From positions 74,597,602-74,661,601 of the forward strand of contig NC_090245.1 of assembly GCF_037325665.1 (NCBI RefSeq): a DNA stretch of 64,000 bases, given 5' to 3'. The first letter of the stretch is position 1. Every line of letters begins with the position of its first letter. The translations under genes and the position numbers were made by a program. The notes below the pieces were generated by a model. That model was given only the letters and a program-made list of their open reading frames with translations. It did no database searches and was not told the origin of the DNA. This stretch comes from Littorina saxatilis. Its lineage: Eukaryota > Mollusca > Gastropoda > Littorinimorpha > Littorinidae. This document shows, in pieces, positions 21,001 through 35,200 of the stretch.

Positions 21001-24000
21001 TCTTGGGCAGATTTAGGGCTAAAGTACAGGCACACAGAGAATACTATTGTCTGAACCAGCTTATGTTATACATGTAGTCATCTCATGGTAAAAATCAGAA
21101 GATGTGGCTCTATATGCACAGGTGTTCATCAAATCAGTTTTTTAACAATGCCCTTTTTGATAACAAATTTGATGGAAGTGATAAATGTTGCACGGGGGTA
21201 CCTGTGATTTGAGTCCCTATTGATGAGTGGACACTGCCGAAAACAAAGACACATTCTGTTGTCCTAGCTGTTGTCTTTTATTTTGACCAAAATACACGGG
21301 CGGGGATGTACATGTAGCTCAGTCGGTAGCGCGCTGGATTTGTATCCAGTTGGCCGCTGTCAGCGTGGGTTCGTCCCCACGTTCGGCGAGAGATTTATTT
21401 CTCAGAGTCAACTTTGTGTGCAGACTCTCCTCGGTGTCCGAACACCCCCGTGTGTACACGCAAGCACAAGACCAAGTGCGCACGAAAAAGATCCTGTAAT
21501 CCATGTCAGAGTTCGGTGGGTTATAGAAACACGAAAATACCCAGCATGCTTCCTCCGAAAGCGGCGTATGGCTGCCTAAATGGCGGGGTAAAAACGGTCA
21601 TACACGTAAAAGCCGTGGGAGTTTCAGCCCATGAACGAACAAACAAACAACCAAAATACACTTGCTGCGGAATGCCATCTGAGTGGGCACTTTCGGCTGA
21701 TCCCATGTGTGGCCTTTCATTGGAGATACCATGTACAGTACCTATTTTTTAATAGATAAATATGATAAATATTTTTGTGAAAAGATATGGCAAAATATAT
21801 AGCGCTAGAGAGTGTAAAACTTATTATTTGTTGTTCTATGTAACTGTCAGCAGTGTGTTTGCCATTAACCCTTCCGCTTTTGTTGTGATGTTGTGGCTAA
21901 TGTGACTTGTGCTGGCTTAGGAGGAAAATACTGAAGAGCTTCCTGCACCTACAGAAATCGCAGACCCATGTACAGAGGAACCAGCGAAAGAACAGGTATT
22001 AGTTGGGTACAGCAGGCTCTGCATGTGTTTCCTAACCTGCTCATACTTCTCTTGCTCTTTTACTAAAGCATCAAGTTAGAAAGTGTTCTATTGTAGGTAT
22101 AGTGACCAGGGGCCAGTTTCGTAACCCAGAAACACAGTCGACCAACTGCAGTTGTCCGAGAGAACCACAGTAAACCGACGTTATCGGGTTTCACGAACAA
22201 AATTTCAGTCGGCCGACTGCGGGTCGTCTCACCGGAAGTCGGCCAAACACGGTGATGCTCTCCCCCCAACACTGTGTTCGGCTTACTGCGGTAAACCGAA
22301 AATAAATGTAATTATCCGCACAGTCAATTGCAGAATGCTCACACTTTTTTGGATTGTGAGCCAAACCTTGTGATTGTTCTTCGAAATGTATCTATCATGA
22401 CGCAGTAATCCAGGAGACAAGTCAGGGTTATGTCTTGAAGACGTCACATTATGGCGTAAGAGGGTCTACATTATGGCGTAGAAGGAATCACTGAAAGTCT
22501 CGGTCATTGTTATTTTGAGCGGGCCGAGACGTGTTTTTTCTTCGAAATCGGCCATTTTCACGTGCGAATGAGCAAACGGAAGTGGTAATGTTGCTAAATT
22601 TAGCCCTCGACTTGGCCATTCGGATTACTGTACAGTCGGTCGACTGCGGTTGTCCGCGGGTGACGGTGATTCGCTCATGAAACGCGCTTTTCGGTGACCA
22701 ACCACAGTCCATCGACTGAGCAGTCCATCGACTGTCAGTCGGTTCACTGCTATCTTATGAAACTGGCCCCAGGTCTTTTACTTGCATCCATAGCTAGGGT
22801 CTCTTATTTTATAAAAGAGCAACAATGTCACCAATTAAAATAATTGACCTGTGGCTGTTAGAGCTAATTGGCTCTCGTAAGTGTAGCCTATGCGATGCTA
22901 ACTTTTGTCTGTCTGTGCGTGCGTGCGTGCGTATGTATGTATGTATGTCTGTGGTAGAAACTTTAACATTTGAAGACGTCACATTATGGCGTAAGAGGAT
23001 TAGACGTCACGCGAAGGAATTACTGAAAGTCTCGGTCATTGTTATTTTGAGCGGGCCGAGACTAGTTGGCAGTCGTGGCCCTGTAAGTAGGCTACATGCA
23101 GACAGACAGATCTAGATCTAGTGTCTCGCTTTCTTGCACAGTGTCACCTATGCTTACTGTGTGTGTGTGTGTATGTGTGACGGAGTGATTGAGTTTGTGT
23201 TACTGTTTGTCGATTTCTTACGTGAGCCTTGAAGGCTTCGCCTCTTGTTTTCTTTGAACGTCACTTTTTCTGCCTTTGATACATGCATGAATAGGCTTCT
23301 GTCACTTTAGTTTTGCACACAAAATTAGAACTGAAGTCAGAAGTTGGAATGCACAAAGTTATGAAAGTGTAAGTTTATTCTTTATCTACATTCTTTTGAC
23401 TTTTGGTAAGTGTAATTATAAGCTGGTCAACTTTTGTTTTTGTAAGTGTGTTTGCACATTCAGTCTCTGTCCTGTCCAACAGTTGATGTTTACTAAGGTA
23501 GACAGCTTAATTTCTAACCAGACTTTTTTCGGGTTCATATCACATAATATGTTGGTTTTTTTTAAATACAGTGATTTTTGTTTTATATCGGCTTGAACTT
23601 TTGAAGACATGTATCATGGTCCAAATATGCATCAGTATAAGTAGTTATGCACCTTGCAAGTTCAGTGTTCCCTTTTCCCATTCCCTCCTATTGTTCTTTG
23701 TAAATCTGTAGGTGGTTGTCAATACAGCAGTTTGCTATGCAGGAGAATTGTCTGTCTTTACTATTTTCCTTTTTCTTTTCTTTCATATTTAACATATTAG
23801 ATTTTTTTCTTTCTTCATATTAAGCATATTCAATTTATTTGTGTATGAAAATTTTACATTTTACCAGCTGAGCAAAAAAATATTATTTTGCCACATTTGC
23901 CTAAAGTCTCTCACGAGTTCAGTTTAGTCTTGACTGTCATCCATGATTTTGTTCTTTCTATTCATGTGGTCTATTTTTGTTTTTCTGTAGACTGTTTCAT

Positions 24001-26757
24001 TTCTGGTTGACGCTTTGGTAAAATAAAAGAAACGGTCCAAGAAGAATGCTTGATTGGAGTTTACTTTCATGACGTTATTTGGATGACTTGTTTGGTTACT
24101 TTTTGACATGCTGAAGTACTCAGTGAAAAAGATTGTTTGCTGCCCATATCTGTGCATCTTACTGGAAGCAAATAGCATGTGCATGTGCTTGCTTAATTAT
24201 TACGTTTTTACATTTAGTCAAGTTTTGACTAAATGTTTTAACATAGAGGGGGGAATCGAGACGAGGGTCGTGGTGTATGTGTGTCTGTGTGTCTGTCTGT
24301 CTGTCTGTGTGTGTGTGTAGAGCGATTCAGACTAAACTACTGGACCGATCTTTATGAAATTTGACATGAGAGTTCCTGGGTATGATATCCTCAGACGTTT
24401 TTTTCATTTTTTTGATAAATGTCTTTGATGACGTCATATCCGGCTTTTCGTGAAAGTTGAGGCGGCACTGTCACGCTCTCATTTTTCAACCAAATTGGTT
24501 GAAATTTTGGTCAAGTAATCTCCGACGAAGCCCGGACTTCGGTATTGCATTTCAGCTTGGTGGCTTAAAAATTAATTAATGACTTTGGTCATTAAAAATC
24601 TGAACATTGTAAAAAATAAAAATTTTTTATAAAACGATCCAAATTTACGTTCATCTTATTCTCCATCATTTTCTGATTCCAAAAACATATAAATATGTTA
24701 TATTTGGATTAAAAACAAGCTCTGAAAATTAAAAATTATGATCAAAATTAAATGTTCGAAATCAATTTAAAAACACTTTCATCTTATTCCTTGTTGGTTC
24801 CTGATTCCAAAAACATATAGATATGATATGTTTGGATTGAAAACACGCTCAGAAAGTTAAAACGAAGAGAGGTACAGAAAAGCGTGCTATCCTTCTCAGC
24901 GCAACTACTACCCCGCTCTTCTTGTCAATTTCACTGCCTTTGCCATGAGTGGTGGACTGACGATGCTACGAGTATACGGTCTTGCTGCGTTGCATTGCGT
25001 TCAGTTTCATTCTGTGAGTTCGACAGCTACTTGACTAAATGTTGTATTTTCGCCTTACGCGACTTGTTTAGTTTGCCATGTGAGTTGTTAAGTGTTTGAG
25101 CAATCGCCCCATGTGTTCTCTTGGCAGTGTTTTAATTCACAAAAATGTTCTATCCATGCTTGGGTGAAGTTTTGCACTAGAATATTACTATTCAAAATGA
25201 TTTTATATGAGTTGGGAATCGCCAAGAGAAATAACTCACCTCCAAGAGTTACTTCTCTTGGCTCCAAGGTTCATTATCTGAGAAAGGAAAATATGAATCA
25301 AGAAACTAAAAACCCAGGTGCACATATGTGGCTCCTTGGCAGTGTGCATGCACAATATCTTGTTCGTGTCTGTTGCCATATCTGACAGACAGACAGACAG
25401 ACAGACACACTTACATCCATTTTTATATATATTAGATTAGAGTAGATTAGATTAGATAAAATAGGATTATGAAAAAATAATTCATGCCAACAAAATCTAA
25501 AATCTTGATCACTGTTTGGAAATCAGAAGGCGTAAAATAGAAATGTGTATTAAAAACCAGTTTGAATTTCATGCGTGTAAGACAGAACAAACTATTTTTG
25601 AGGAAAAACAAATGGAGGAATAAGAAAAAAAATCAAAAGATGCAACTGTACATAAAACAAATATGCAGAGTAATTTTATGAAAGCAGATATTGTACTGAC
25701 AGGTCAACGGCGGGGTTAACTCTTTGTTTCACATTTTGTGTGTGAGCTGACACTCTCATGCAAGGGCGGGGATGTAGCTCAGTCGGTAGCGCGCTGGATT
25801 TGTATCCAGTTGGCTGCTGTCAGCGTGAGTTTGTCCCCACGTTCGGCGAGAGATTTATTTCTCAGAGTCAACTTTGTGTGCAGACTCTCCTCGGTGTCCG
25901 CACATCCCCATGTGTACACCTAAGCACAAGATCAAGTGCGCACGAAAAAGATCCTGTAATCCATGTCAGAGTTCGGTGGGTTATAGAAACACGAAAATAC
26001 CCAGCATGCTTCCTCCGAAAGCGGCGTATGGCTGCCTAAATGGCGGGGTAAAAACGGTCATACACGTAAAAGCCGTGGGAGTTTCAGCCCATGAACGAAC
26101 AAACAAACAAACAAACTCTCATGCAAAGTAATTTTATGATGGCAAGTTTGTAGTCATGGGTCAAAACTGGGAATAACTCTGTTTGGAATTTACTGCCTGA
26201 GTAACTTTCACAAGCAAAGTGATTTTAGAAAGGAAAATTTTACTCATGAAACAAAGCTGGAAGTAACTTGATGTTGAGATTTACTGCCTCAGCTGATAAA
26301 TGCATGCATAGTATTTTGTGGTCAAATACTAACTAAGCTTAAAGTAAGTATGTGTTCTGAATGCTCACTCTTTACAGGATGAGACGGAAAAGGGCGACTC
26401 CTCCCGAGCACCAACTGACCCCTCGGCTAGCATGATAGCGGAAAAAATCGCCCACAAGTTTACCCCTCCAACTCTGGTGCTGAGAGTCAGACCACCCGTA
26501 CCCTATGTTGGTGAGTCAGTCACATGTATTACAGTGAAAACTTCCTTTTAAAGGCGAAGATCGGGAGGAATTTTTCGACGAGTACAAAGATTTGATTAAT
26601 GGCCTCTAGATGCGCAACTGACACTCACACCCTCAATCCAGCAAGTGTCTGGAACTGTTTAGATAAACAGTAGTATGGTGGTATCTCTGATTACTGGACC
26701 GAGAAAAAAAGGGAAGTCACTGTTTCGTTCACTTTCGTGTCTTCGTGTGCCAGAACT

Positions 26758-26821
<64 letters not shown>

Positions 26822-29211
26822 GTGTGTGTGTGTGTGTGTTTCAGTGCTTTTGTGTGCATATTTGTGTGAGTCCATGTATTTGTGTGTAACAATTGTATGC
26901 ATTATTTTAAACTGTTCTAAAAACTCATATTCCGAGCAGTTATAACTTTTGTCAATGTATCATGTTTTTATCCATTATGCTGCCCAGAAGGAACAGAAGG
27001 AAAAGTGTGACCCATGTATACAATCAATTTTTATCCACCACAAATGAAACAACTGGGAAATAAGATTTTTGTAAACGAAAGTAAACAACCAAAGGGTATT
27101 TCTTTGGGCGTTATTAGCCTGTAAGGAGCGGTAAATCTTTTGTATTCGATTTATTGACCTTCTGACCACCCCGCCCCAACCCATCCTTTTCACCCATTTA
27201 TAATAAAGTGCAGCATAAAAAATATGGTCTCAATAGCTACCACGATGATAATCAGAAAATGACGAAGAATAAGACAAAAATGTTTTTGGATCGTTTTATA
27301 AAAAAAATAATTAATTACAATTTTCTGATTTTTAATGACCAAACTCATCAATTATTTTTTTAGACTCCAAGCTGAAATGCAATACCAAAGTCCGGCCTTC
27401 GTCGAAGATTGCTTGGCCAAAATTTCAATCAATTTAATTGAAAAATGAGGGTGTGACAGTGCCGCCTCAACTTTTACAAAACGCCGGATATGACGTCATC
27501 AAAGACATTTATCGAAAAATGAAAAAAGTGTCTGGGGATATCATACCCAGGAACTCTCATGAAAAATGTCATAAAGATCGGTTCAGTAGTTTACTCTGAA
27601 TCGCTCTACACACACTGTACTGACACACAGACACACACAGACACACACAGACACACACAGACACACACACCACGACCCTCGTCTCAATTCCCCCCTCTAT
27701 GTTAAAAAATTTAGTCAAAACTTGACTAAATGTAAAAACAGTCAATCCGATGCAATGTGCTAAGCAATGCAAAGAAAAATGTCACTCGAACAAAACAGTT
27801 ACATTTCAACACTGCTTGTGATATTAAACAAACAAACTGTAAACACTTCAAAAATACATCAAAATTAATCCTTCTGTACAGTACGGACCACAGACGATCA
27901 AAAGCGAATAGCTTATCCAGGAAAACTGAACACGTCCCGCACAAACCATGGCCCATGCGAAGCGCTCGCAGACTGAAATTGGAGACAGCCTGTAAATTAG
28001 CCTGTGGGCATAGGGAAGCTGGGTGTTGATAACTAATGATAACAGACTTGGAGGAACGAGTCGCTGTAGCACATAGCAGACATTCTTTCAAAACTGCGGC
28101 TTTAAGAGCTCAGAATTTAATACTTCCCCCCTTTTAAATTCTTGCTTTTTCAAATGATCTGTTCATAACCTGTGTACATTTACTTCTATTTTTAGTTTTG
28201 AGGCTTCTTCCAGCTTGAAGGTTCAATGCTCAACAGTTAACTGTTGCGTACACAAAGGTATTTCCCCAAAGCACCACTACAGCAGTTGCAGTGAGCAGAA
28301 AGTATATATATGTACCATCTTTTCGAATGGTAGAACAGGTGGCTGATTACATCTAGATACTTGCTTGTGTAGCACGGTTCTTGTTGCTTCTAGCTTTCCA
28401 CTGGGAGGAAGCGTCCCAAATTTTGAGCAATGGGATAAAGAAATGAAATAAGAAATGAAATAACAGAAATGAATTTGTGGAGTTGATGAAGCCCTGTATT
28501 CAACCCTGTCACACAAGGATCACAAATCCAGTGCTCTACCAACTGAGCTACCATATGGTTTGCATATGAGTGCGAACTTATACATTCTTTCACCAGACTG
28601 TCCCACAAGTTGATACAAGTGTATGTCCTCATTCACAGTATTTTCTGATTTTACCAGCCAACCCCTTCAGCAGTACATGTACATTCTCAGCCTCTCAAAA
28701 AGTGGACACATACATCCTTTCACCAGACTGTGCCACAAGTGTATGCCCTCATTCACTGCATTTTCTGGTTTTTTTTCCAGCCAACCCCCCCAGCAGTGCG
28801 TTCTCAGCCACTCAAAAGGTGGACGCCACAGGAGCAGTGCTCGGCATGGGACAGACGCACATCATGAGTGCCGCTCACCTAGAGTCTCGGGACGCCACCT
28901 TCCAGCACATGCACGCCGGCCTTGTCAAGTACATGACCAAAGACGAGGACAAGAAAGACGAGGATGTGATGACTGCTACCTTCCACTTCATGAACCCTGG
29001 CCGCACCTTGCTGACTGGCCTGGAGCCTGTGGGACAGACAGGTGCCTTTTATAGAAAAATTGCTTTAGAATACAGTATACAGAATATTTTATTGCTCAAG
29101 TTTGGGAATTTGTTTTGACATACGCAGCTATTAAACAATTTAACAACATCAATTAAAATACATACACTAAAATTAACAACATAATCACTTTAGAACATCA
29201 CATAGCGTCAG

Positions 29212-29296
<85 letters not shown>

Positions 29297-32200
29297 TTGT
29301 AAGATCTGAACAAATTTGAGGAAGTCAGATCTTGAAAGAGAAGGATTGCAAGTCTAAAATGAAGGTGAATTTACAGATGTCAGAATCAGAAAATCTAAGA
29401 CAGGAGAGTCTCAAAAGAAGGTAATATGTCTTAAATTTGTGGGGGTGGGGGGTCGTGGAGGGTGTTTGTCGTATTGAGTTTGGTTCACTTTTGAGCAATA
29501 CACTGATCTATCCACACTCAAAAAAAGTTGGTAAAGGAAGAGACACAAACACGTGCTTGTATGCAATGTGAAGTCCAACTACAGTGGAGTCCGGGTACAA
29601 CGAATCTCAAGGGAGATACATTTTAGTTCGTTATATCAGTAATTCGCTGTAGAGTTTTCAACCCTAAATGGTCTCAAGACAAGTTTTCTCACTCACTTTC
29701 AAATGATCGTCCCATCGATCTTTCCTTGGAGAGTACAATCTCTGCATGTTTTCAACAGCTTCATAATATAATCCATAGAGCTCGTCGCGATATAACCTTC
29801 GTGGTTGAAAACGACGTTAAACACCAAATAAAGAAAGAAATCCATAGAGAGCTCTAGCAAACTAACAGCGGGAGGTGCACGAAAAGCGTCAGTTTTCACG
29901 ATAAAACTTTGACTCGCTCATTCTTGGGACATAACTGCACTCCGGACTGTCCACAGTGTTGAGCAATTCACTGCCTGAGGAGAGTATTGATTCAAATGAA
30001 CACGTGGTTCTCTATCGCGTCACTCGGTCACGGATCGGAGAAAACAAAAAAACGTTCCAGATTTCGAAACCATGTTCGTCAGCCATTGTTTTTAGCAAGA
30101 CAGGCCACATGTGCACGAGCTTCACTGACATACATCGCAAAATGTCCTGACGTCACCACAACTTTCGGTTTTGGTTTGATCTGTGCACCTCCCGCTGTTA
30201 GTTTGTTCAGAGTTCGCTCATCACGCGATGTGCACTTGTGTTTGTGTATTTTTGTCTTTGGAGACAATTATTGACATCAGTTCGTTGTAGCCTTGTGACT
30301 TTTAGAAACAAAACGGCTCTGGGGCGATGAAAACGTGTTCGTTAAAAGAGGGGTTCGTTATGCAAATGAGTTCAAAAGGTTCGATGTAGCCGGAAAGTAA
30401 CAAGTAAGGAATAGAAGGCTGTCTGCCGGGAAATCAATGGCAGTTCGTTAAAAGAGGGATTTCGTTATACCCAGGTTCGTTATAGCTGGACTCCACTGTA
30501 TATTGAAAGAGTAAACAGAGCAGACTAGATATGGTTTGCATAATATAATGTGTGAACATGGGATGCTGTTGCAGATCGTCCAAGCTGTGTGGCTCTGTGG
30601 TGGAAGGGAACCAACCATCTTCTGCAGTTCTCTCTGTTGAAAGTATCGAAAGGTATGTATGAGTGGTGTGTCTGTGTGTGTTCTCTTACTGAAATTAAGG
30701 AGGGAAAATTATCAGTTTGGGTCCGACAAAAACATGAACCCATCTGTATTGAGTACAGAAATGTATGTGCATTCTTGTGGTTCTGGGATATGCATTTGCA
30801 TGCTTTTAAAGTTGAGTACAAAAAGGCTCTGATTTCTGTCATGCACACTCTTCTTCACGCTACTGCCCTTTTATTATACACTTCATAAAATTAATAAAAG
30901 CTGTTGATGTTTGTGACATATGTTTAAGCATGCTAATGCACATACACCATCATGCACCAGCACTCTCCCCTCTCCACCGTGTACACACCTCCGCACATAC
31001 ATCCACACATATTCACAAACACACACTTAGTACAAGATGTTCCAGATTACAAAATTTGCTGGATGATTCCTTAAACACAAAAATACATACAATAAAGCAA
31101 CATGAATACAAAATGAATTCAAGATAAAGTTCTTTGTATGTTTAGTCTTTAGGCCAAAAAAAAAAAAGTCTGTTTACGGTAACCCGACCGACCCTATTTT
31201 TTTCGCGCGACCCTAGACTTTTTTTTGGCATTTAACACTTTCGCGACGGGACACTGATAAATCAGTAACCGCGCTGACACGCCCATGGACGGGACGCGCA
31301 TTTTTCAGTACCAGTCATACAAGGTACAAGACTCGTGATTGCTTCCCGGTTTTTGAAGATTGCAATAAATTGAGTTGTTTCCCTTGATACACGTGGTTTT
31401 CTCTTCCGGCTTGATCAAATTAGTGCAGATTTGCGTGGTGTTTTCGAACAAAAAAAATGAATCGAAGGCGAGCCTTGTCACGGGAGGAGATTCTCCGGAT
31501 GTTGGATCTTGAGGATCCTGTAGATCATGATACATCGTGTCGTTTTAGCCTCAAGAAAGCGATAATAGCAGTGATATTGAGGAAGAAACAGTCCCGTTGT
31601 TGCTAGTACGAGTCGGCAACTACACGTGGTAGGGGGTGATACTGCTAGACGAACATGTATCTCGGAATCGTGCAGGAGCTATGGGGGCGTGGCAGCACTG
31701 ATAACAATGGATGGCTGGAGTCTTCAAATCCTTTTGGAATTGTTCATAGGTGTACAGTTGGTACTTTGTTGTGAAAATGTGACTTATATTCAATATGGAT
31801 TACCTAGACATCATTTGGTGAGTGTTACAGTTTTGTTTCATTTGAGTCAGGATGCTGTGAGTGAATGCGTGATTTGCTTGTTTTTTTCTTTGTACTGTCT
31901 CCTTATTTCTGTGTAGAATTTTAACAATATTTCAGCTAATTCATAGGTTTTACACCTTGTTTGGTTATAAAATTATTTATAATACTTTCTGTTAAAAAAT
32001 AACTTTTAACAAGAAGAGCAAACGCTCGATCGAGTCACTTTCGCAGTTCTGAATATTATATGAGGCATCAGATGGACAGGAAGAAATTGCTATTCACAAC
32101 ACAATGCATACCTGAAGAATTCAAGACATACCTGTGACCTTGAAAAAGGTCAAAGGTCACCAAAGCAGACGTCAAAGTGTAGAGGTCACTGGGAGTCACG

Positions 32201-35200
32201 TTCACATAAAATTTGAGCCCGGTCACTTTTATAGTTTCCGAGAAAAGCCCAACGTTAAGTTGTGTGTTGCCGAACAGAAAAGGCTAGTTATCTCCCTTGT
32301 TTTTCTGATAACGTTCGTAAAAGGCTACAGATGTAAATACTTTGATGTAAAGAATAATCCTACAAAGTTTCAATCACATCCGATGAACTTTGTCAAAGAT
32401 ATAAAATGTCTAATTTTTCCTTTGACGCTGACCTGTGACCTTGAAAAAGGTCAAAGGTCAACGAAACCATCGTTAAAGTGTAGAGGTCATTGGAGGTCAC
32501 GACTAAACAAAATATGAGCCCGATCGCTTTGATAGTTTCCGAGAAAAGTCCAACGTTAAGGTGGTGTCTACGGCCGGCCGGACGGCCGGCCGGCCGGACG
32601 GCCGGACAGACTAACACTGACCGATTACATAGAGTCACTTTTTCTCAAGTGACTCAAAAAAAGCAGTGGAAAATAAAACACACACAAAAAAACGTTAAAC
32701 AAATTATCCCCCTTTCACCCCCCTTTCCTAAAACAAATCACGTGACAAACTTATAAATAGCACGACTGAACTGGGCATCCATTTTTGAATTAGTACACAA
32801 AATTTGGTGGTGATTGGATTTAATTCAAGCTTGCTAGACAGATTTCTTTACAGTTACTGATTTTTTGGAAGTTTCTTGGTGGCAAGCTTGGGCAGGCAGG
32901 ACGTTAACGCCGTGGCAGTGCTAGTCACAATAGTGTTAAGGAAAAAAAAAAAAAAAAAAAAAAAAATCCCGACCTACCGACCCTATTTTTTTGGCCTATG
33001 TTACTGTAAACAGACCTTTTTTGGGGGGGCCTTATGGTGGTAGCCACTATTATGATGGTCTTGGGAGGTGGGACACAAAAAATGCATCTAACCATCTTTC
33101 AAACGTTATGAACACAAATTCCCTATAGAGCCTGGTAATTCCAAAAGACGTGCCATGCCTGTTGGGGAAGCACCACAAGGTAGGGCATGTGGCAGCTTTA
33201 CTTTTGAGACTTGCTTGCCGCCTTGTTTCACAAGTTAAAATTAGAAAGTTTCAACTGGTTTTCTCAGTCTCTTTTGGCCAGCATTTTTTTCATTTTTTCT
33301 TTTTTCATTTTGAAAGGAATTTTTGGGGGGTTACTTTTTTTCTTTTTTCTTGTTCACTCATCTGCATGTTGGGTCATATGTTTTTACATTTAGTCAAGTT
33401 TTGACTAAATGTTTTAACATAGAGGGGGAATCGAGATGAGGGTCGTGGTGTATGTGTGTCTGTCTGTGTCTGTGTGTGTGTGTGTCTGTGTGTGTGTGTA
33501 GAGCGATTCAGAGAAAACTACTGGACCGATCTTTATGAAATTGTACATGAGAGTTCCTGGGTATGATATCCCCAGACAGTTTTTTCATTTTTTGGATAAA
33601 TGTCTTTGATGACGTCATATCCGGCTTTTTGTAAAAGTTGAGGCGGCACTGTCACACCCTCAGTTGGCCGCTGTCAGCGTGAGTTCGTCCCCACGTTCGG
33701 CGAGAGATTTATTTCTCAGAGTCAACTTTGTGTGCAGACTCTCCTCGGTGTCCGAACACCCCCGTGTGTACACGCAAGCACAAGACCAAGTGCGCACGAA
33801 AAAGATCCTGTAATCCATGTCTGAGTTCAGTGGGTTATAGAAACACGAAAATACCCAGCATGCTTCCTCCGAAAACGGCGTATGGCTGCCTAAATGGCGG
33901 GGTAAAAAACGGTCATACACGTAAAATTTTACTCGTGCAAAAAAACCACGAGTGTACGAGGGAGTTTCAGCCCACGAACGCAGAAGAAGAAGAAGAAGAA
34001 GATTGAAAGTTTTGTAAAGCAATCTTCGACGAAGGCCGGACTTCGGTATTGCATTTCAGCTTGGTGGCTTAAAAATTAATTAATGAGTTTGGTCGGGGAT
34101 ATAGCTCAGTTGGTAGCGCGCTGGATTTGTATTCAGTTGGCCGCTGTCAGCGTGAGTTCGATCCCAGGTTCGGCGGAAATTTATTTCAGAGTCAACTTTG
34201 TGTGCAGACTCTCTTCGGTGTCCAAACCCTCCCCCCGTGTACACTACATTGGGTGTGCACGTTAAAGATCCCACGATTGACAAAAGGGTCTTTCCTGGCA
34301 AAATTGCTTAGGCACAGTTAATAATTGTCTACCTATACCCGTGTGACTTGGAATAATAGGCCGTGAAAGGTAAATATGCGCCGAAATGGCTGCAATTACT
34401 GGCCGTATAAAATTTCATCTCACACGGCATCACTGCAGAGCGCCTAGAACTGTACCCACGGAATATGCGCGATATAAGCGTCATTGATTGATTGATTGAT
34501 TAATAATCTGAAAATTGTAATAAATTTTTTTTTTATATAAAACGATCCAAAGTTACGTTCATTTTATTCTACATCATTTCCTGATTCCAAAAACATATAA
34601 ATATGTTATATTTGGATTAAAAACAATCTCTGAAAATGAAAAATATAAAAATTATGATCAAAATTAAATTTCCGAAATCGATTTAAAAACAATTTCATCT
34701 TATTCCTTGTCGGTTCCTGATTCCAAAAGCATATAGATATGATATGTTTGGATTAAAAACACGCTTAGAAAGTTAAAACAAAGAGAGGCACAGAAAAGCC
34801 TGCTATGCAGCACAGGCTCGTCAGTTTCACTCCGTTTTGCACAAGCGGCGGACTACGGTCATTGTGAAAAAATGCAGTGCGTTCAGTTTCATTCTTTGAG
34901 TTCCACAGCTTCACTAAATGTAGTACAATTTCGCCTTACGCGACTTGCTAGTTTTCTTGGCAACTCCATTGAGAAAATGTTTCCGTTTGTTTTACTTCAA
35001 GTTTTTATTTTTTTTATTTTTTTGTTTGTTTTCTTCATGCGATGCCTGTTAACTGACTTTTGATGGTTCTTTTGTTGGATTTAGAAATTTGATAATGCCT
35101 ATTTAGCATGTAACGATGTTACAAATTGTATAACATTGCCATGTATAAAATCAGCATGCATACCTGTAGAATCAAGTCCTTAGCCTTGAAAATAAAAGTG

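Larger units (their letters stand above)
31236..32935 (+). mobile_element. piggyBac-like element remnant, TTAA-flanked
   Basis: Bounded by TTAA at 31232-31235 and 32936-32939. The ends CACTTTCGCGAC and CACTATTGTGAC match at 9 of 12 positions. It carries a small piece of transposase N-terminus and a family A repeat inserted inside. Most of the transposase is missing, so it cannot be autonomous. Confidence 0.6.
31152..33031. mobile_element. Outer TIR element with GGCC and A-rich ends
   Basis: Left end GGCC plus an A run and GTCTGTTTACGGTAACC; right end is its complement ending in CCTTTTTTGGGGGGGCC. The same family as the 290-bp element at 13064-13355. Its extra length is explained by the piggyBac-like element inserted at 31236-32935. 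Confidence 0.7.
33386..34947 (+). repeat. Family B repeat, copy 3, interrupted by two SINEs
   Basis: Starts with the ACATTTAGTCAAG hairpin and ends CGCCTTACGCGACTTG. Two SINE-derived pieces (33662-34003 and 34095-34502) interrupt it; the B sequence resumes after each. Confidence 0.85.

Noticed and set aside
21313-21371. Functional tRNA gene at the A-box and B-box
   Set aside because: No cloverleaf with a proper acceptor stem. The sequence continues into a SINE body with an (AAAC)n tail and target duplications.
26659-26945. Open frames of Cys-Val or His-Thr repeats
   Set aside because: Translations of the TG/CA microsatellite.
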